Source of the DNA: Mytilisepta virgata
Taxonomy: Eukaryota > Mollusca > Bivalvia > Mytilida > Mytilidae
Assembly: GCA_028015205.1 (NCBI GenBank)
Contig: JAPWFG010000018.1
Coordinates: 2,914,001 to 2,978,000, forward strand
DNA: 64,000 nucleotides
Direction of reading: 5' to 3'
Both the position numbers and the translations under genes were made by a program. Below are positions 13,101 to 28,100 of the stretch, piece after piece. The notes below the pieces were generated by a model, which saw only the letters and a list, made by a program, of their open reading frames with translations, had not been told where the DNA came from and did not search any database. Within the stretch, counting starts at the first letter, position 1; the number at the start of each line of letters is the position of its first letter.

Positions 13101-16100
13101 CGACCCCCACCTTACTTGACAAGGATTGCCAATTTTCCTACCGAAGGTCGGTGGTTCTCTCCGGGTACTCCGGCTTCCTACACCAATAAAAACTGGCCGC
13201 CGCGAAATAGCCAAATGTACTGAAAACGGCGTTAAACCCCAACTAAATAAACAAACAAAATCTTTTGCTAAGGACTTTTCAATAACCTTCATGTTTGTCC
13301 TTTGACCTTGGTACTGAAATTTAGATCTTTTTAAACTGATCATTTGTTGTATTGACATTTTCTTTCTATCTATTATGGTTTGCGAGATATAAAATACATT
13401 ATAAAAGTATCCAGGGCACTAACCCATATAAGTTGTGGTTGTACGGATTCGAACCCATGAGACAATTGTAAACCTTGACAATCTAAACCTTTTTCTTAAT
13501 ACATTTCATCAGCTATCGTTTACGTTTTGGTAACAAGCTTTAAGGTCAGAAGTCAAGTTTGACCTTGGCCTTTGACGTTGGGGTCATTTTGAAGTTTTTT
13601 TTTATCTCTTATCTCTGATGAACATTGGTGCAAAGTCTCTTCGACTAATCGTTTATGAGTTTTGACCATTTACGTGTTCTGTTAAATATAAATAGGGCGA
13701 ATAACTCCTATAACAAGTCGATATAGCGCTTTGACCGAAACACGACAAATTTGACAAGATGAACATTTTTCTCGATACATTAAATCAGTTATCTTTTACG
13801 GTTTCCGAGACACAGCGATAACACGGTTTAATTTAAGGGGTCAAGTTTGACCTTGACCTTTGACTTTAAAGTCAATTTCGAGGTATGTCCAGTGAAGTTC
13901 CAAGTCTCTACGACTAACTGTTTGTGACTTTTGAAACTTAAGGTGTTCCGTTAACTGTTCAAGGGGGAGTAGCTCTAATAGTAGTCGTCAAAATGTTTCG
14001 ATTAATGAAAACACGCTTGTGTCTTGAGATGTCCGACATTTTCTAACTTTCGGTTTGCCTCTATCTGTGACGTTTTCCGTCATAGACTGATAACAAGGTT
14101 GAAGGTGTTTGGGCAGAGTTCGAAAACTTGGCAGAAAAGAATAAGAATAAGAAAAAGAATAATAATCATAAGATATACAGTAATGTCTTCCCGTTGGAAA
14201 CTAGAAAGACCTTAGATAAAACACAGTTGTTTTAAAAACAATTGCTAAGGTCTTTCCAAATACTGGTTTTTAGATACTTTTTCATCGGTTGCTATGGATT
14301 TGTAAATGACCTTGACCATGGAGCTTTGTAGCTATATTATAGTGTCCTGAATAAAATAAGTAAAGTCAAGAGAAACGAAAGGGGCGTTCGAAGGAAGGGA
14401 ACATCAAAACAACTCCCGAGAACAACGAAGATAAGACAAAAACAATATATGCACTTCAACTAAAAACTAAAAACCTATCAACAACATGGACCCCACCATA
14501 AAAACGGGGGGTAGATTCAGGTGCTCCGAAAGACTAAGCAGTCTTTGCTTCTTGCAGGACAACACAATGCTACCAATGTCAAATCCGGTATGAGGAAAGG
14601 ACAACATCAATGCAGCAAGTCCATTTTCATCTGGGAAACGGAATTGTCATACCTGTCAACCAAGTCATGATGACGTCCGTTAAACTTTAATAAGGATGAC
14701 TCCAACTTAGGAGCAAAGTACCCCTGTCCGAGCAATTTTTCTTTCAGGAGCCGAGCTCTGTCTAGGAAGTCAATCTATATCTCACAGCTCTGGAATAACG
14801 TATGAGTTGTGAAATATATATACTCCATACGCCGGCCTTCTTAAATATGGTTGCTAAGGACTATTTCGTCGAGTATTATGGACTTTTTGAATAAAATTGA
14901 CTCTTGAACTTTCTTTTTGACTTTTATAGGTAAATTATATATGGTTGCTACGAACTTTTTCAGTGGTTGCTATGGACTTTTTCAAGTACCTTGACTATTG
15001 ATTCTCCATTTTGTTTGTAAAGCTAAATTAAAAGTCCTGAATCTAAATATGTATGGTTGCTATGGACCTTTTCGTCGGTTGCTATAGCCTTTTTCAATGA
15101 TCTTGATTTTTGATATTTTCTGGTTTACTTGCACAGGTACATTATAATGTCCCGAATCTAAGTATACATGGTTGCTAGGGACTTTTTAGTCGGTTGCTAT
15201 TGATTTTTCTATGACCTTGTACCTTGACCTTTAATTCTGACTTGCACACTTAAACTATAGGGTCCTGATTCTAAATATATATTGTTGCTTGGGACTTTAA
15301 GACGGTTGCTATGGACTTTTCAATTACCTTGATCATTGACCTCCAATTCTGGCTTAAACAGTTAAAATATAGTGTCCTAAATCTAAATATATATGGTTGC
15401 GAGATATTTTTTCATCAGTTGTTATGGAGTTATCGCCTTTGAAATGCTAAATTTGCGATTATCGCTCCACAGGGATAATTACAACCGGACTTGCCAGTAA
15501 TGGTCCTTAGATGGTCCTCATTCAGAATTATGTCCGATTACATGTAGTGTCAACCAATATGGCTGTCTCAGTCCATAGTAGTTTAACGTTGGACCCTATG
15601 GGAAAATTCATTTAAAAATATTCTTGCCAGAAACCGCGGGGACAATTGGAACCAGACTTGTCAGCATTGGTCCTTCTATGGTCATCTTTCAGAAATGTGT
15701 CCGAATACCCCGACTGTCAACCAAGATGGCTGCCAGAGCCGAACATAGTTTAACATAGAACCCTATGGGAAAATTAATTGACAAATATTATTGTTTGAAA
15801 GCACTTAACCAATCGGAACCTGACTTGGCAGCAGTGGTCCTTAGATTGTAATTTTTTAGGATTATTTCTTATGACCCTGACTATCAGTCAAGATAACCAC
15901 CGCAGCCAACTTAGTTTAACATAGGACCCTATGAGAAAACTAGCCAAATTGACTGCTACACTTAAATTTTAATCCTGCTCAAGATGGACAAGATGAGCGC
16001 TACAGGCTCTTGAGAGCCTCTGGTTATCTTATACGTTATACAAGAAATTGATGACGCGTTTCTTTTTTTAATAGTATATTTCTATGTTTTGACATTTCCA

Positions 16101-19100
16101 AGTACATGCAGATGTGGTGTTTAGGTTACATTTGTACATGGATCCTATCTAAACTGAATATTACGTAATTATGCATTAATAACTAATATACAATACTGTT
16201 ATGCACAGCATACATTTATTCATAATCCTTATATTTAAATATCTAATATATTTTCAAAGTATTGAACAGTCTTCTAAATAAATAAATGTTTGACACTGAG
16301 AATAATTTTATTCTTAAAGATGTTAACAGTGTGCTACAATATTATCTTATCTAGCACAACAGATTGTTTATTCAATGCTATTTAACATATTAAATTTTGA
16401 GAATCTGTAAAAAAAAAATAAAAAAAAGAGAAAAAACTGCAAACATATAACACTGAGATGAGATAGCTTTGTTCTGTTTTTAACTTCACAACAGAATGAC
16501 TTAAATGTAAATGTTTCAAATTCAAAATCAACCATAGCTTACTGGTTCGTAATATTGTATTAAAATGCCAACATTTGCAAAAGAGACACAGAGTGGATTA
16601 AACTGAAAGTCCACAACAATGAAACACAAAATCAATTCATAAGAACAGTAACATAAAAAATATATGTACATGTACCCTAAAAGTTAAAACTAATATAATA
16701 GAAAAGATGTAGCACATTTCAACTTAACATTTAAAATGAAACAGCACAAGAAAGAAAAACAGACAGTCTGAAATTCCACAATTAACAGGTTTTGCCCAAT
16801 TGTTCAAAGGTTTTAAACTATCTTTCGGTGAATTTTCGAAAGACCTCCTATGTTAAACTGTGTTTGGCTCTGGCTGCCATCTTGGATGGCCTGCTTGGTC
16901 ATCGGATACAATTCTGAATGATGAACACCTAATGACCATTGCTGCAAAGGTTTGTTCCAATTGGCTTTGTGGTATCAGACAAGATCTTTACCTAAATTTC
17001 CCATATGGTCCAATGTTAGACTATGTTCAGCTGTGGTATCGGAAAACTGAACTCGGACGTAAAACGTAACGTCAATAAAGCGCAATAAGTAGGTCAAATT
17101 TTGTGGGAGGCTGTGTTACATCCGAGATGCACGTTAAGACACCAAGTAATATGATTTTAGGACGCTTGGTAAAAGAGAACTAAACTCTGACGTAAAACTT
17201 AACCAAAATAAATGAAGCACGATAAGTATGTCAGAGTGACCTATTTTTGGTGGGAGGCTGTGTTACTTCTCGAGATACATACTCACACCAAGAAAGATGA
17301 TTGTAGGTTGCTTGGTATTGGAGAACTTAACTCGGACGTAAAACTAAGTAACCCAAGTAACTGAAGCGGGATAAGTAGGTAAGATGATCTAATTTTGGTG
17401 GGAGGCTGTGTCACTCCCTATTATGCAGCCTCACACCATGTGATATGACTGTAAGTCCCATGTTATCGGAGAACTGTACTCGGACGTAAAACGTAAGTCA
17501 ATGAAGTGCAAAACGTAGGTCAGACTGACCTAATTTTGGTGAGAGGCTGTATTACTCCCCGAGATGCACACTCCCACCAACTAATGATTGTAGGTCCCTA
17601 GGTATCGGATAACTGAACTCGGACGTAAAACTTAAGTCAATGAAGTGCAAAAAGTAGGTCAGAGTGACTTAATTTTGGTTGTAGGCTGTGTTACTCCCCG
17701 AGATGCACCCTCACACCAAGTAATATGATTGTAGGTCACTTTGTATATAGGTCATATGACCTTCATCTTATGTCACATGGTTAGTCTCTTCGACGTACAC
17801 CAGCAAACAAAAATTTATGACCGACCCTATGTCAACTTGTAAAGGAGAACTGGCTTTGGATGCACACGCGGACGTGGATGCCGGGAGTACTTCGTTGAGG
17901 CGAACTAATTATGTTCTTTTATGGCAGCCATCTTTGATGATGGGCATGATCATTGGATATAGAAAAAGGACCACCTAAGGACCATTGCTGCAAAGTTTGG
18001 TTCAAATTGAATTTGTGGCTTCAGACAAGAAGACCAAGTTAATTTCCAATAGGGTGCTATGTTAAACTATGTTCGGCTCTGGTGGGCATCTTGGATGGCG
18101 AGCAGCGTCATCGGATATAATTCTGAAAGAGGACCATTGATGTGAATATTTGTTCCAATAGGAATTGTGAAATCAGACAGGAATATCTTTAAGTAAATTT
18201 CCCATAGGTCCTATGTTAAACTATGTTTTGCTAGTGGCCACCTTGGATGGCGGGCTGGGTCATCGGATATAACTCTGAATTAGGACTACCTAAGAACCAT
18301 TTTAGCCAAGTTTTATTCCAACTGGCCTAGCTATCTGTAACAGAGGAGAAGATCCTTAAAGGAAACTTTGCGACGATGACAACGGAAGCAACGTGATGGC
18401 AATATTTTTGTCGTGAAAATATATCGCGGTATTGACTTCCGGTTTCCAATTTACATGTTGATTGAATGTTACATTTAAACACGATATATGAGCAAAATCT
18501 TGTGACACAATTTTCGCCACAGCAAATACATATGTTCGTTATTTCGTAAAATAAAGAATAACAAAGTTAGGTTGAAACCGTTACGGAAGATTATAATCGG
18601 ATTTACGTTTTGGCATGTTACAACGTCAACAGGAAGTGCTCGTAAAACATTTTGGTCAGGCAGAACTGAAAATGGGAGTCAACGTACGTAGAACTGAAAA
18701 TAGGAGTCAACGTACAACTCATCATGTCAAAGCTAGATACAAAATATGAAATCATTCTGCCCTGTAGAAGCTGAGAAAAATGTGACATAATTTTTTATGT
18801 GTAAAGTTGTACTTCTACAAAGCCAAAGTCCCGTTAAACAGGAAGTTGGGGTATGGCAGAACTGAAACTAAAAATTGTGTTTGTAGCACACTGATACCCC
18901 GCCTAAAATGTAGATCATCATGTATGAAGGCTCAGTACTCTCCAGGATACATCCACTGATGAAGTTTTGTTGATACACTATACTTAGTTCCACAGAAATG
19001 AACCGAAATGCAAAATTTAACCAGAGTCGGTCAAGCATAACATGTAGATCATAATGACCCAATTATGGATGACTGTTCAGTACTACTAAAGGCACATCCA

Positions 19101-22100
19101 CTGATTAAGTTTATTGATACACTATGCTTAGTTAAAAAAAATGATCTAAAAACGCAAAACTTAACCAGGGTCGATCAATCATTAAATGTAGGTCACAATG
19201 ACACAATAATTTGTATGACTGCTCAATACTACCCAAGGCACATTGATACTTTTTACTTAGTTCCAAAGAAAAGAACCTCAATGCAAATCTTAACCGGAGT
19301 TACTCAAGCATACACGTAGGTCACAATGACCCAATTATTGTATGACTGCTCAGTACTACTCAAGGCACATCCACTGATGAAGTTTCATTGATACAATATG
19401 CTTAATTCAAAAGAAATGAACCTTAATGCAAAACTTTACCAGAGCCGCTCAAGCATAAAATGTAGGTCATAATCACACAATGAATTGTATGACTGCTCAA
19501 TACTACACAAGGCACACCCACTGATGAAGTTTCATTGATACTTTTTGCTTAGTTCCAAAGAAATGAACCTAAACGCAAAGCTTAACCAGAGTCGCTCAAA
19601 CATAAATGTAGGTCATAATGACCCAATTACTTTTTTATGTATGACTGCTCAGTACTACTCGAGGCACATCCACTGATGAAGTTTTATTGATACACTATGT
19701 TTAGTGCCAACGAAATGAACCTACACGTAAAACTTAACCAAAGTCACTGATGCATAAAATGCAGGTCATAGCCACCAAAGAGTTGCTGAACTGCGTTTTA
19801 CTATACAAGAGGACTGTAATGGTGAAATATCATTGATATACTTCTATAGGTTTCTGAGAAATAGAGCTTAATGCAAAACTTAACCGAATCGGGACGTATG
19901 TACGGACGGGCGGAAAAGGGCAAATCTATTTTCCTTAGCCACATTCATGGCGGAGCATAAATAGGAGACAACGTACAACTCATCTTGTCAAAACTACATA
20001 CCAATTATGAAATCATTCTGCCCTGTAGAAGCTGAGAAAAATGTGAAAAAACGTGTTTGTAGACGGACGAACGGACAAAGAGAATGCAGTATAGCCCCAC
20101 TTAAGAGTTGGGGTATAATATTTCAAATCGTAATTGCGTCTTAATTCCCTCAAATGATCTTCTAAATCTATTATTACTTCAAAGAATTGCAATTAAGTAG
20201 TAAACACGTAGAATATTTACTTACAAATACGGATTTCAATAGTCTTCTTTTGGATAAAAAACTGAACACTTTACGATGCAATTATGAGTTGTTATACGCG
20301 ATTTGACGATCCATAGAATGAAATGTCCATTAAAAAAATTATGAAATAACAATCCACGAATACCCCTTTTCCTTTTACCACGAAAATAAATAAATCCACC
20401 GTAGCTAGAAATCACTACAAAGAATAGGAAATCAAATTGTTATGCGTCAGTCGTATTTCAGTAGGTTACAATAAATGATTTAATACCAATTTTGATGCAC
20501 AAGATGTGCACATTCCGTCGATTTACGACTCCTCAGTTGTGCTCAAATGTAAACGGGGTTTTTACAAAAAAGTCAATAAAAATGTAAAGGGGAAAAAAAT
20601 TAGATCGGCAGGGAAACCGTCATCACACATATAGAAATTGCCCTCATTTATAATAAAAAAAAATAGTCACCGTATTTATATTTTCTGGATTGGGAGATGG
20701 AAGTAACTAACTTTATACAACCAGCACTCGTAGAAATTCGCGGTATAATCATATTACATGCCACACTTTCACTCCTCGTATATAAATACAGATTTGCATT
20801 TTTCATGATCTGGCATATAACAACATCCGATTATCAACGGTCAATTTAAATTATAACAGATCTGCTATCGATGGACGACGCATCCCGTCATTTTCTTTCG
20901 TCGGTGATAATTTAAGCACCTTTCATTCAAAACGATCGATACCTGCAAGGTTAATGGAATTAATTGTATCTAATCATATGTCCAAACTAGCCCATGTGGT
21001 ATCTTCAATTGAAAAACGTAGTTTGTGAATATTAAAAGATGGCATACAGTCATGTCAGTAGTGATATGTGACTTCAATTTCCGGCTTCAATTCTTCATTA
21101 TTCTTCGTTATGTTGAGCTGTGCTTGTATATTTATTGTATTATAAATTAAGAAAATTACCACAACAGACAATAATGTGTCATTTCGGTTTTCACAAAACG
21201 TTCATTTTCCCCCAACATTTAACATGTGTGCATTTTCACAATATTTAAAAATTAAATAAAGCTATATCTCGAATGTTAACACTCTGTCATGGATAAATAA
21301 ATAACAGTGTGACGAAGTGTCAAACCATGAGATTGATGTATAAAACGAGAAAAAAATTCATAATTGTGTATTTTCTGAAAAGGAACAGGTACCTTTTCCC
21401 AGTATAAACCAGACCAAACTTTGTCTATTTGTTGGTGTAAACAATAGGGTTTTTTTTAAATAAGTAAAGTCAAGAAATACCAAAGGGACATTCGAAGGAA
21501 AGAAAAATCACAGCAACCGACAAACTCTGGAGAACAACGAAGACAAGACCAAAACAATACATGCACTACAATCAAATCTAAAAACATATGAACAACATGG
21601 ATCCCACCAAAAAACCGGGGGTAGAGTCAGGTGCTCCGGTAGAGTAAGCAGTCTCTGCTTCCTGCAGGACACCCACCATGCTGTTCATGTCAAATCCGAT
21701 ATGAGGAAGGGAGAACATTAATGGAACAGGTCCATTTTCATTTGAGAAACGGTTTTTTCATACCTGTCAACCAAGTCATGATGACGCATATACAACTTTA
21801 ATAAGGATGACTTCAGCTTAGGAGCCACGTACCCCTGTCTGAGCAACTTTTCTGTCAGAAGCCGGGCTCTGTCCAGGAAGTCAATGTATATGTCACAAGC
21901 TCTTTTTTGTCTTTTGTTCTAAAAAATGTGTTTCTTTGGGAGATTATTATATACGACTAGTCATATATAAAAAGGGCCATACATCAACCTCATGCACTTT
22001 TATTGAATGTTTTAACATATTTCATTATGTAGACGTTGGTTTAATGTATATATGTTTATGTGTATTTAAGAATGAAGTCTCACGTACCACTATTTAACAT

Positions 22101-25100
22101 GTTCATTATTCCCGAAGAATATTTGTGGATAATGCTTTGTGAATTTAAGGTAGTGGTCTAAATTCCTCTTTCATTTTTCAATTTCTGCATTTAATTTCTA
22201 TACAATAATGTCACAAAATGTATGCACATGCGTAGTAAGGATTTTGAATTTTGACTTTCAAAACTAAGGGTCTGTATTCAAACATTAGCATGAATGTGGA
22301 AGCGGTAAATAAAATACAAAATCTATGGAGTGCGGGGATAGCTGTCGTTTTCGACTGCCTCAATATAGTTTATTTATTTCATTTTTTTATTTTATTGGAT
22401 AGTTGAATACACAATGAAGGTGTGCATACTCCAAGAGTTTCCAAATATTATTGTTTTTGGTTTCTGGGTGAAATAAGCATGGTGATATGTAATGTGTCGG
22501 ATAACTCCTCCTACAGTTTTCAAGTTATGGAGAGTAATTTTTTATGCAAGATGATTGTGAACAAAATGAAAGTTTGCATACTACAGGAATGTTCATTTTT
22601 TTTTTTTTTTTCGTTTTTACAAAATAATTGGGTGATTATTAATTAGTCGTTTGCCAGGTGAAGTTGCCTGTTCGTTCGTGTACAAATATGTCAGCGTTAG
22701 CTGAAGAACTTACAGACACAGTAAATGCACGAGTCTATAACAAATGTGTAAAATTGGGGGACATCGATCGCGACGTCGGGTGCAAACTACCTAATGCTCG
22801 TTATATATCAATACATTTTGATTGGATGACGTAAAACATACGCCCCTTTTTCGTTAAATACCCTGGTTACGATATAAATTTCATGAACTTGGAACATCGG
22901 TCTGCTCAAGAACAAGAATATAAATGATTTTCCGTCTATACGGTATTACAATTTTAAAAACAAACGATTTCGTGGAAAAATTGAAATTATCCATACTTCA
23001 TATTTCGTAATAATGATTAAATACAAACTGAGATGGTATTTAGGTAATTTTTGCACGAACCTATCATAATGTATTAATGATATTTCTCAATAAAAGTCAT
23101 ATTATATAGTATAGCACAGCTCATATACATTTAGGTCAATATGAACTACATTTTATGGTAGAGTGACTTTCATTAAACTTTTCCATTTTAGTCTAAATAA
23201 AATTTGTATTGATATATCGATATTTTACAACTGCAATCATCTTAGTTAAATATAAAGTATATGTATGATATATTAGGAAACCTTCATATATATTTAAAAT
23301 AATTCTCATAACGATTTACTAACTAAATTAATAAACGGGGATTCGATGTGCAGGAGGACGGATCACCCGTGTCTTAGAGACGTACAATATCTAGTTATCC
23401 CACCACTTTCGAAGATATAGCGATTGTCGTCCGACCGTCACGCTTTCTTGTGACATCAACTCCTCCTTCACCTTGGGGGTTTAGGAATTTAATTTCTATA
23501 TAGAATGGTTGCAAACCACATGTAGATGGGTAATAAGGTTTTTTTAATTTGTGATGTTCTAAGCAAAGGGCACACAGGTGTTCAACTTCAAAAATTTGGA
23601 ATTCAAGCTTTTCTTTTGATTTATATTGTTGCTGATTATACTGTTTGTGCCGTCACATGTTTAATCAAACAAACTACTACAGGAACAATAAAATATTAAC
23701 GAATTCCAAAGATAAGGCGAAATACAAGCAACAACAACCACGGAGCATATTTTATTTAGTTTATCCAAATACCAGAAGCACAACAAAGAGAAACAGAACA
23801 AGAGTCAACACACAAATATAAAGCACTAACACCGTGTACAACCGGCAGGCTGTATTAGAAGTTTGTTACAGTAATTTTGGTCTTGGGAGAAAGTCACCCT
23901 GCATTTCCCATTGCAAGACAATAAAGAATCCGACATGAAACACCATTAGCCGCTGTTATGTTGCTTCTTTGCCGAAAGTGGAGTGTTAAAGACATTACAT
24001 TAGTCATGGGATGCTGACACAAACCCCATTTCTATTCGTTTTCATATCATATAAATAAAAATACAATATAATTTGATCAAATCTATAAAGGAAAGGGTTC
24101 TATTTGAGTATTTTGGCATATTTTAATTTACCTCTAGCTTACACATAAAATAAAAACTCTGATATTTATTTATTCTCAATAAAGTATTTGACTATTTGTT
24201 GTTAGTTTTTCATTCCACAGAAACTCAGTTACATCTAATACTTCCCTATTTTATTAATAGCTGTTTCTATCTGTTTGGAAATGAGTTACTTAAATACATG
24301 ACCAGTTGCGATGGGGTAAAATATCCCAAGCCGCCAGTCGTAGAGGCTACAGTTTAATAATTTATATTTACAGATACACTACGTCAGTATCATAACAAAA
24401 ATAACAAAAAAACTAAAAGAGAAATGTACATAAAATTATCAGTCCATCTGTGGACAATGAGCATGTGATGTCCATGAACTACTAAGCCCGACGTGTTCAC
24501 CCTGGTGTAGAAAGATATGAGCAGACGTATTATAGTATGGTAGTGTCGTTGTCGTCAGTGTTGGCTTCCGTAGACTGTTAATTTTCGGCTCATTTACTTT
24601 TGTTCTATTAAACAAATCTTTATAATATTTTACCACAAAGGTCTCCATATACGAATAATTTTTCGTAAATCTGACCGCTCCCACTTTTTTTTTTTGAGGT
24701 GGGGATAAGAAAGTATTTTTTCTATAATTTTGGTGTACATTTTAAAATTTTCAACTGAATTTGGTTTTCAATGTTTCTTGATTGAAATGGAAGAAACATT
24801 CTATAGATCCGTTTTTTGACTATCTCTTAAATATCTCTATCTTTTAAAGATTTAAAGGGGACAAAAAATGGGTCACATCTTAATTTTCGAAACTTTTTAC
24901 CTGCGTCATTGCGGAGTGGAAGTCATTTACACATGTACTGGGACTTCATATTCGATTATTTCATAAAGACCAACCCCTTTGCTCTTTCGAGTTGTCCTAT
25001 GTATCCGACATTGATTTGCTATACATATTTCATTTCTCCTACGAATAAAAATTGCCTAAGTCCAAACACCCATATCTTTTACATTTCTTGTTCAAACAGA

Positions 25101-28100
25101 AATTCCTGACAATTTGCACATCTCCAGATAGTGATCTAACATTCCATAAAGTTTCATGAGAATCATGTAAGAGGAGTTGCGGACAACGCTATTTCGGACA
25201 GACGGGCGGACGGACAGACAGACAGACTGAAAACTACATACATCCAAACTCCGTTTGCGGGGGTATAATTAATAAAACACATGTTTCACAGACTTATTGG
25301 TAATCGTCGTGTCATTAAAAAATCAACATGGCGCGGCCTACATAAATATGTATTACATTGTTATTGTACACAAGTATTGTTGTTGTATCGCTTAAGGTAA
25401 GCAGTTTGCTGTGGAAAATATATATATATAAAGCATACCCAATTCATGTTTACGTAAAACTCTGATTATTCTCTTTTATTCATAAAGAACGGGGTTAAAC
25501 TGCTCAAATATATACACGTGCATGATGAATTAATGGAAAAAATGGTTGTGGACAACGATAACCAATCATATGGTTTGAATTGGTCATGTTCACGTTATTA
25601 CATCCGTGTAATCTTTAGATACGTGTCTGATCGATAGAAAAATTATAATTAATTGAGGAAAGATTACACAGAACTCATTTAAGTTGAGAGGTATGTTCAA
25701 TTTATTTAAGATTTAGTCGCGATCGAGTTAATCATGCCGCATGTAATTGAATGCATTGTGGATTGGAAGCTGGTTCAAAAATACAATATGGGCGTCGATG
25801 GACGAGTAGTCTAGGTAGTTCGTCATTACTACTAATGATCACTAGCCTGTCAACACTGGGGTTATGAGTTCGAATCTTACCTATGGCGGGGTGTGTTCGA
25901 CTCCGATCTAAATTGACAGAGATTGTCAATTTTCCAACCGAAGGTCGGTGGTTCTCTCCAGGTACTCCGGCTTCATCCAATAAAAACTAGCCGCCGCGAA
26001 TTAGCCAAATTCGCTGAAAACGTCATAACACCCCATCTAAACAAACAAACACAATAAAATATTATGAAAATTGTGATTTCAAAGTATCTCTAAAAATCTA
26101 TACGGGGATGTGCGGAAAATTTGAGTGAAATCTTCATGAATTTTGGTATTAATTCGGGGTACGTTTTGAAAAAACTAATATTTATTTGGGTTGTAAATTG
26201 AGTGCTATTCAGTTCCGCAGATGTTTGTACATCAGCACAAGTTTTGGTGTACTTTGTTGATATGGCTGCTTTACGGGTAAGTATTTTCATCTCAATTATT
26301 TTTTTGGGTATATTATTAACATGTATTCTAGTATTTGCTCGGGTGCCTTTTCTTAGGCTATTTCCTCACATCCCCGTTCCAGAGAGTTCACCCCCCCCCC
26401 CCCCCCTCAATCCACCCCCGGTAATTACACTAATTTCACATCGTCTTTAGAAGTGAGGCAATCGGTAAGTATTACCGTGAATGACCGAGCTTAAATTCGT
26501 ATTTGTAAATCTCAGAGGTGAGAGCTTTAACGTTGTATTCCATTTCAAATTTATTTTATTCATTTTAATTACAATCTTCACACATTTTGAGAAAATTAGC
26601 GTAAGTTACTGTAAAACAATAACATTGAGGATCTGTTTTAGGAAATCGTAAATATCAAAACACGTGGTGATTCAATCGATGAAGTTTATGATAATGTATT
26701 TCATTCCCAGCCTCTTTTTGCCCATTTGATGACTGGCAAAAGTCATACGTTTCGCAGGCTTTGCAAAAACCACTTTGCAATTTCTTTTTTTTTTAGCAGA
26801 AACACTTGACGATCTTGGCCGACTACATTTCTACTACTATTCACTTTGTGTATTTTCTTCAGCAACTTTCGCCCGATTTCCACGGTAAGAGGTCATGTTG
26901 ATGTCATATGAATAGGGGCAGGAATTAGATTTATTTTTTGTCGCACCGACAAAAATTCAAACAGGGTTTGTTTAATGCTAGTACATCGGTTTTTACACAA
27001 AAAAATTCTAGACCATTTTGAAGGATTATTTTTTTTTTTTTAAATCGTAGCTACTATAACTTTAACTGTTCGTACGTGACACGGTAAGATTTTCCATTCG
27101 ATCGTCCGTCAACTTCTTACATGTATCTTCTATTGTTGCGATAAGGGGCGTTTTTTTTTTACATAATGATTGCATACCATCTGTAGATCAACTGCAAACA
27201 TTAGTTTCGCAGGTTGTCGAATTTATAAAAAACTGCATTTAAACTTGTGGCTTAGACTTTTCTGTATTTAATTTTGCACAGTATTGTCATATATATTTAC
27301 AGGTAAAATAAAGTTTTCGGATTTTGATTTTGAAAAAATAGGGGCCCAGGGATAAAATGTTGTACCGAAAGTAGTAAATTTCAATTGCTGCCAAAATCTT
27401 CCTATTTATCAGATGTAATTATAAGAAGGGATTGCTTCTTTTAGTAGGTTCATAGGGGTGTAATGGCGTTAACCGACTGCCTTCATGCTTTATACCAAAT
27501 GTATTTCGGTCATTCATGAGTGCTTTAAAAATTTCTTACATGGTAATGAATTACAAAAAGATGCATTCAATTATTTCAGATATTAAATCATTCATTTTTT
27601 TCTCCCCTGGTGCAGAGGTCCATGTGAGTAATGTCCATCAATTGGGGTCTGTCGTCAGTGTGTCTTTATTTTAAACCTTCATTTAAAGATCTTCTCCTAG
27701 GACACTGAAACCAAAGCAATGGACCTAAGGCGGTCCTCTTTCAGAATTATATCCATTGACCCCGCCCGCCATCCAAGATCCTTTGTCACAAGGGGCCATC
27801 TGAGCATTAACCATCACTTGGCGTCCGTCGTCATCGTCGTCGTAGTAAAATTTTCTTTTTAAGATCACTGAAACCACTGAGCCAATTGGAACAAAACTTG
27901 GCAGCAATGGTCTTTAAATGATTCTCTTTCAGAATTATATCCGATGATCCGGCCTGTCATCCAAGATTGCCGAGAGAGCCAAACATGGTTTAACATAGAA
28001 CCCTATGGAGAATTTAATTAAAGATTTACTTGTCTGAAACCTCTTGGCCGATTGGAACAACACTTAGCACCAATGGTGCTTAGGTGATCCTCTTTCAGAA

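Larger units (their letters stand above)
12590..15440. repeat. Degenerate ~110-bp tandem array (GGTTGCTA family), interrupted
   Basis: Units contain ATATATGGTTGCTAAGGAC, TTTTCGATGACCTTGACC, CTTCCATTTTGACTT and ATAGTGTCCTGAATATAAAT. They recur at roughly 105-125-bp intervals through 12600-12990 and 14840-15430, with isolated units near 13265 and 14245. The array is broken by a SINE (12997-13264), by a second, longer-period array (13380-14240) and by a Penelope 3' end (14354-14792). Small frames inside carry no protein signal. Confidence 0.75.

Noticed and set aside
13050..13358. 102-codon minus-strand open frame
   Set aside because: Lies across the SINE at 12997-13264 and runs into the flanking tandem repeat; a comparable minus frame appears over the other SINE-A copy.
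16860..19319. Several 60-85-codon frames on both strands
   Set aside because: All sit inside tandem-repeat units and recur with the repeat period; no protein signal.
18840..19900. Regular ~147-bp repeats considered as a CRISPR-like array
   Set aside because: Whole units are repeated without unique spacers and the host is clearly eukaryotic; it is a satellite-type array.
24439..24684. 81-codon minus-strand frame with protein-like composition
   Set aside because: No recognisable domain, no fitting splice sites, and no neighbouring minus-strand exons were found.
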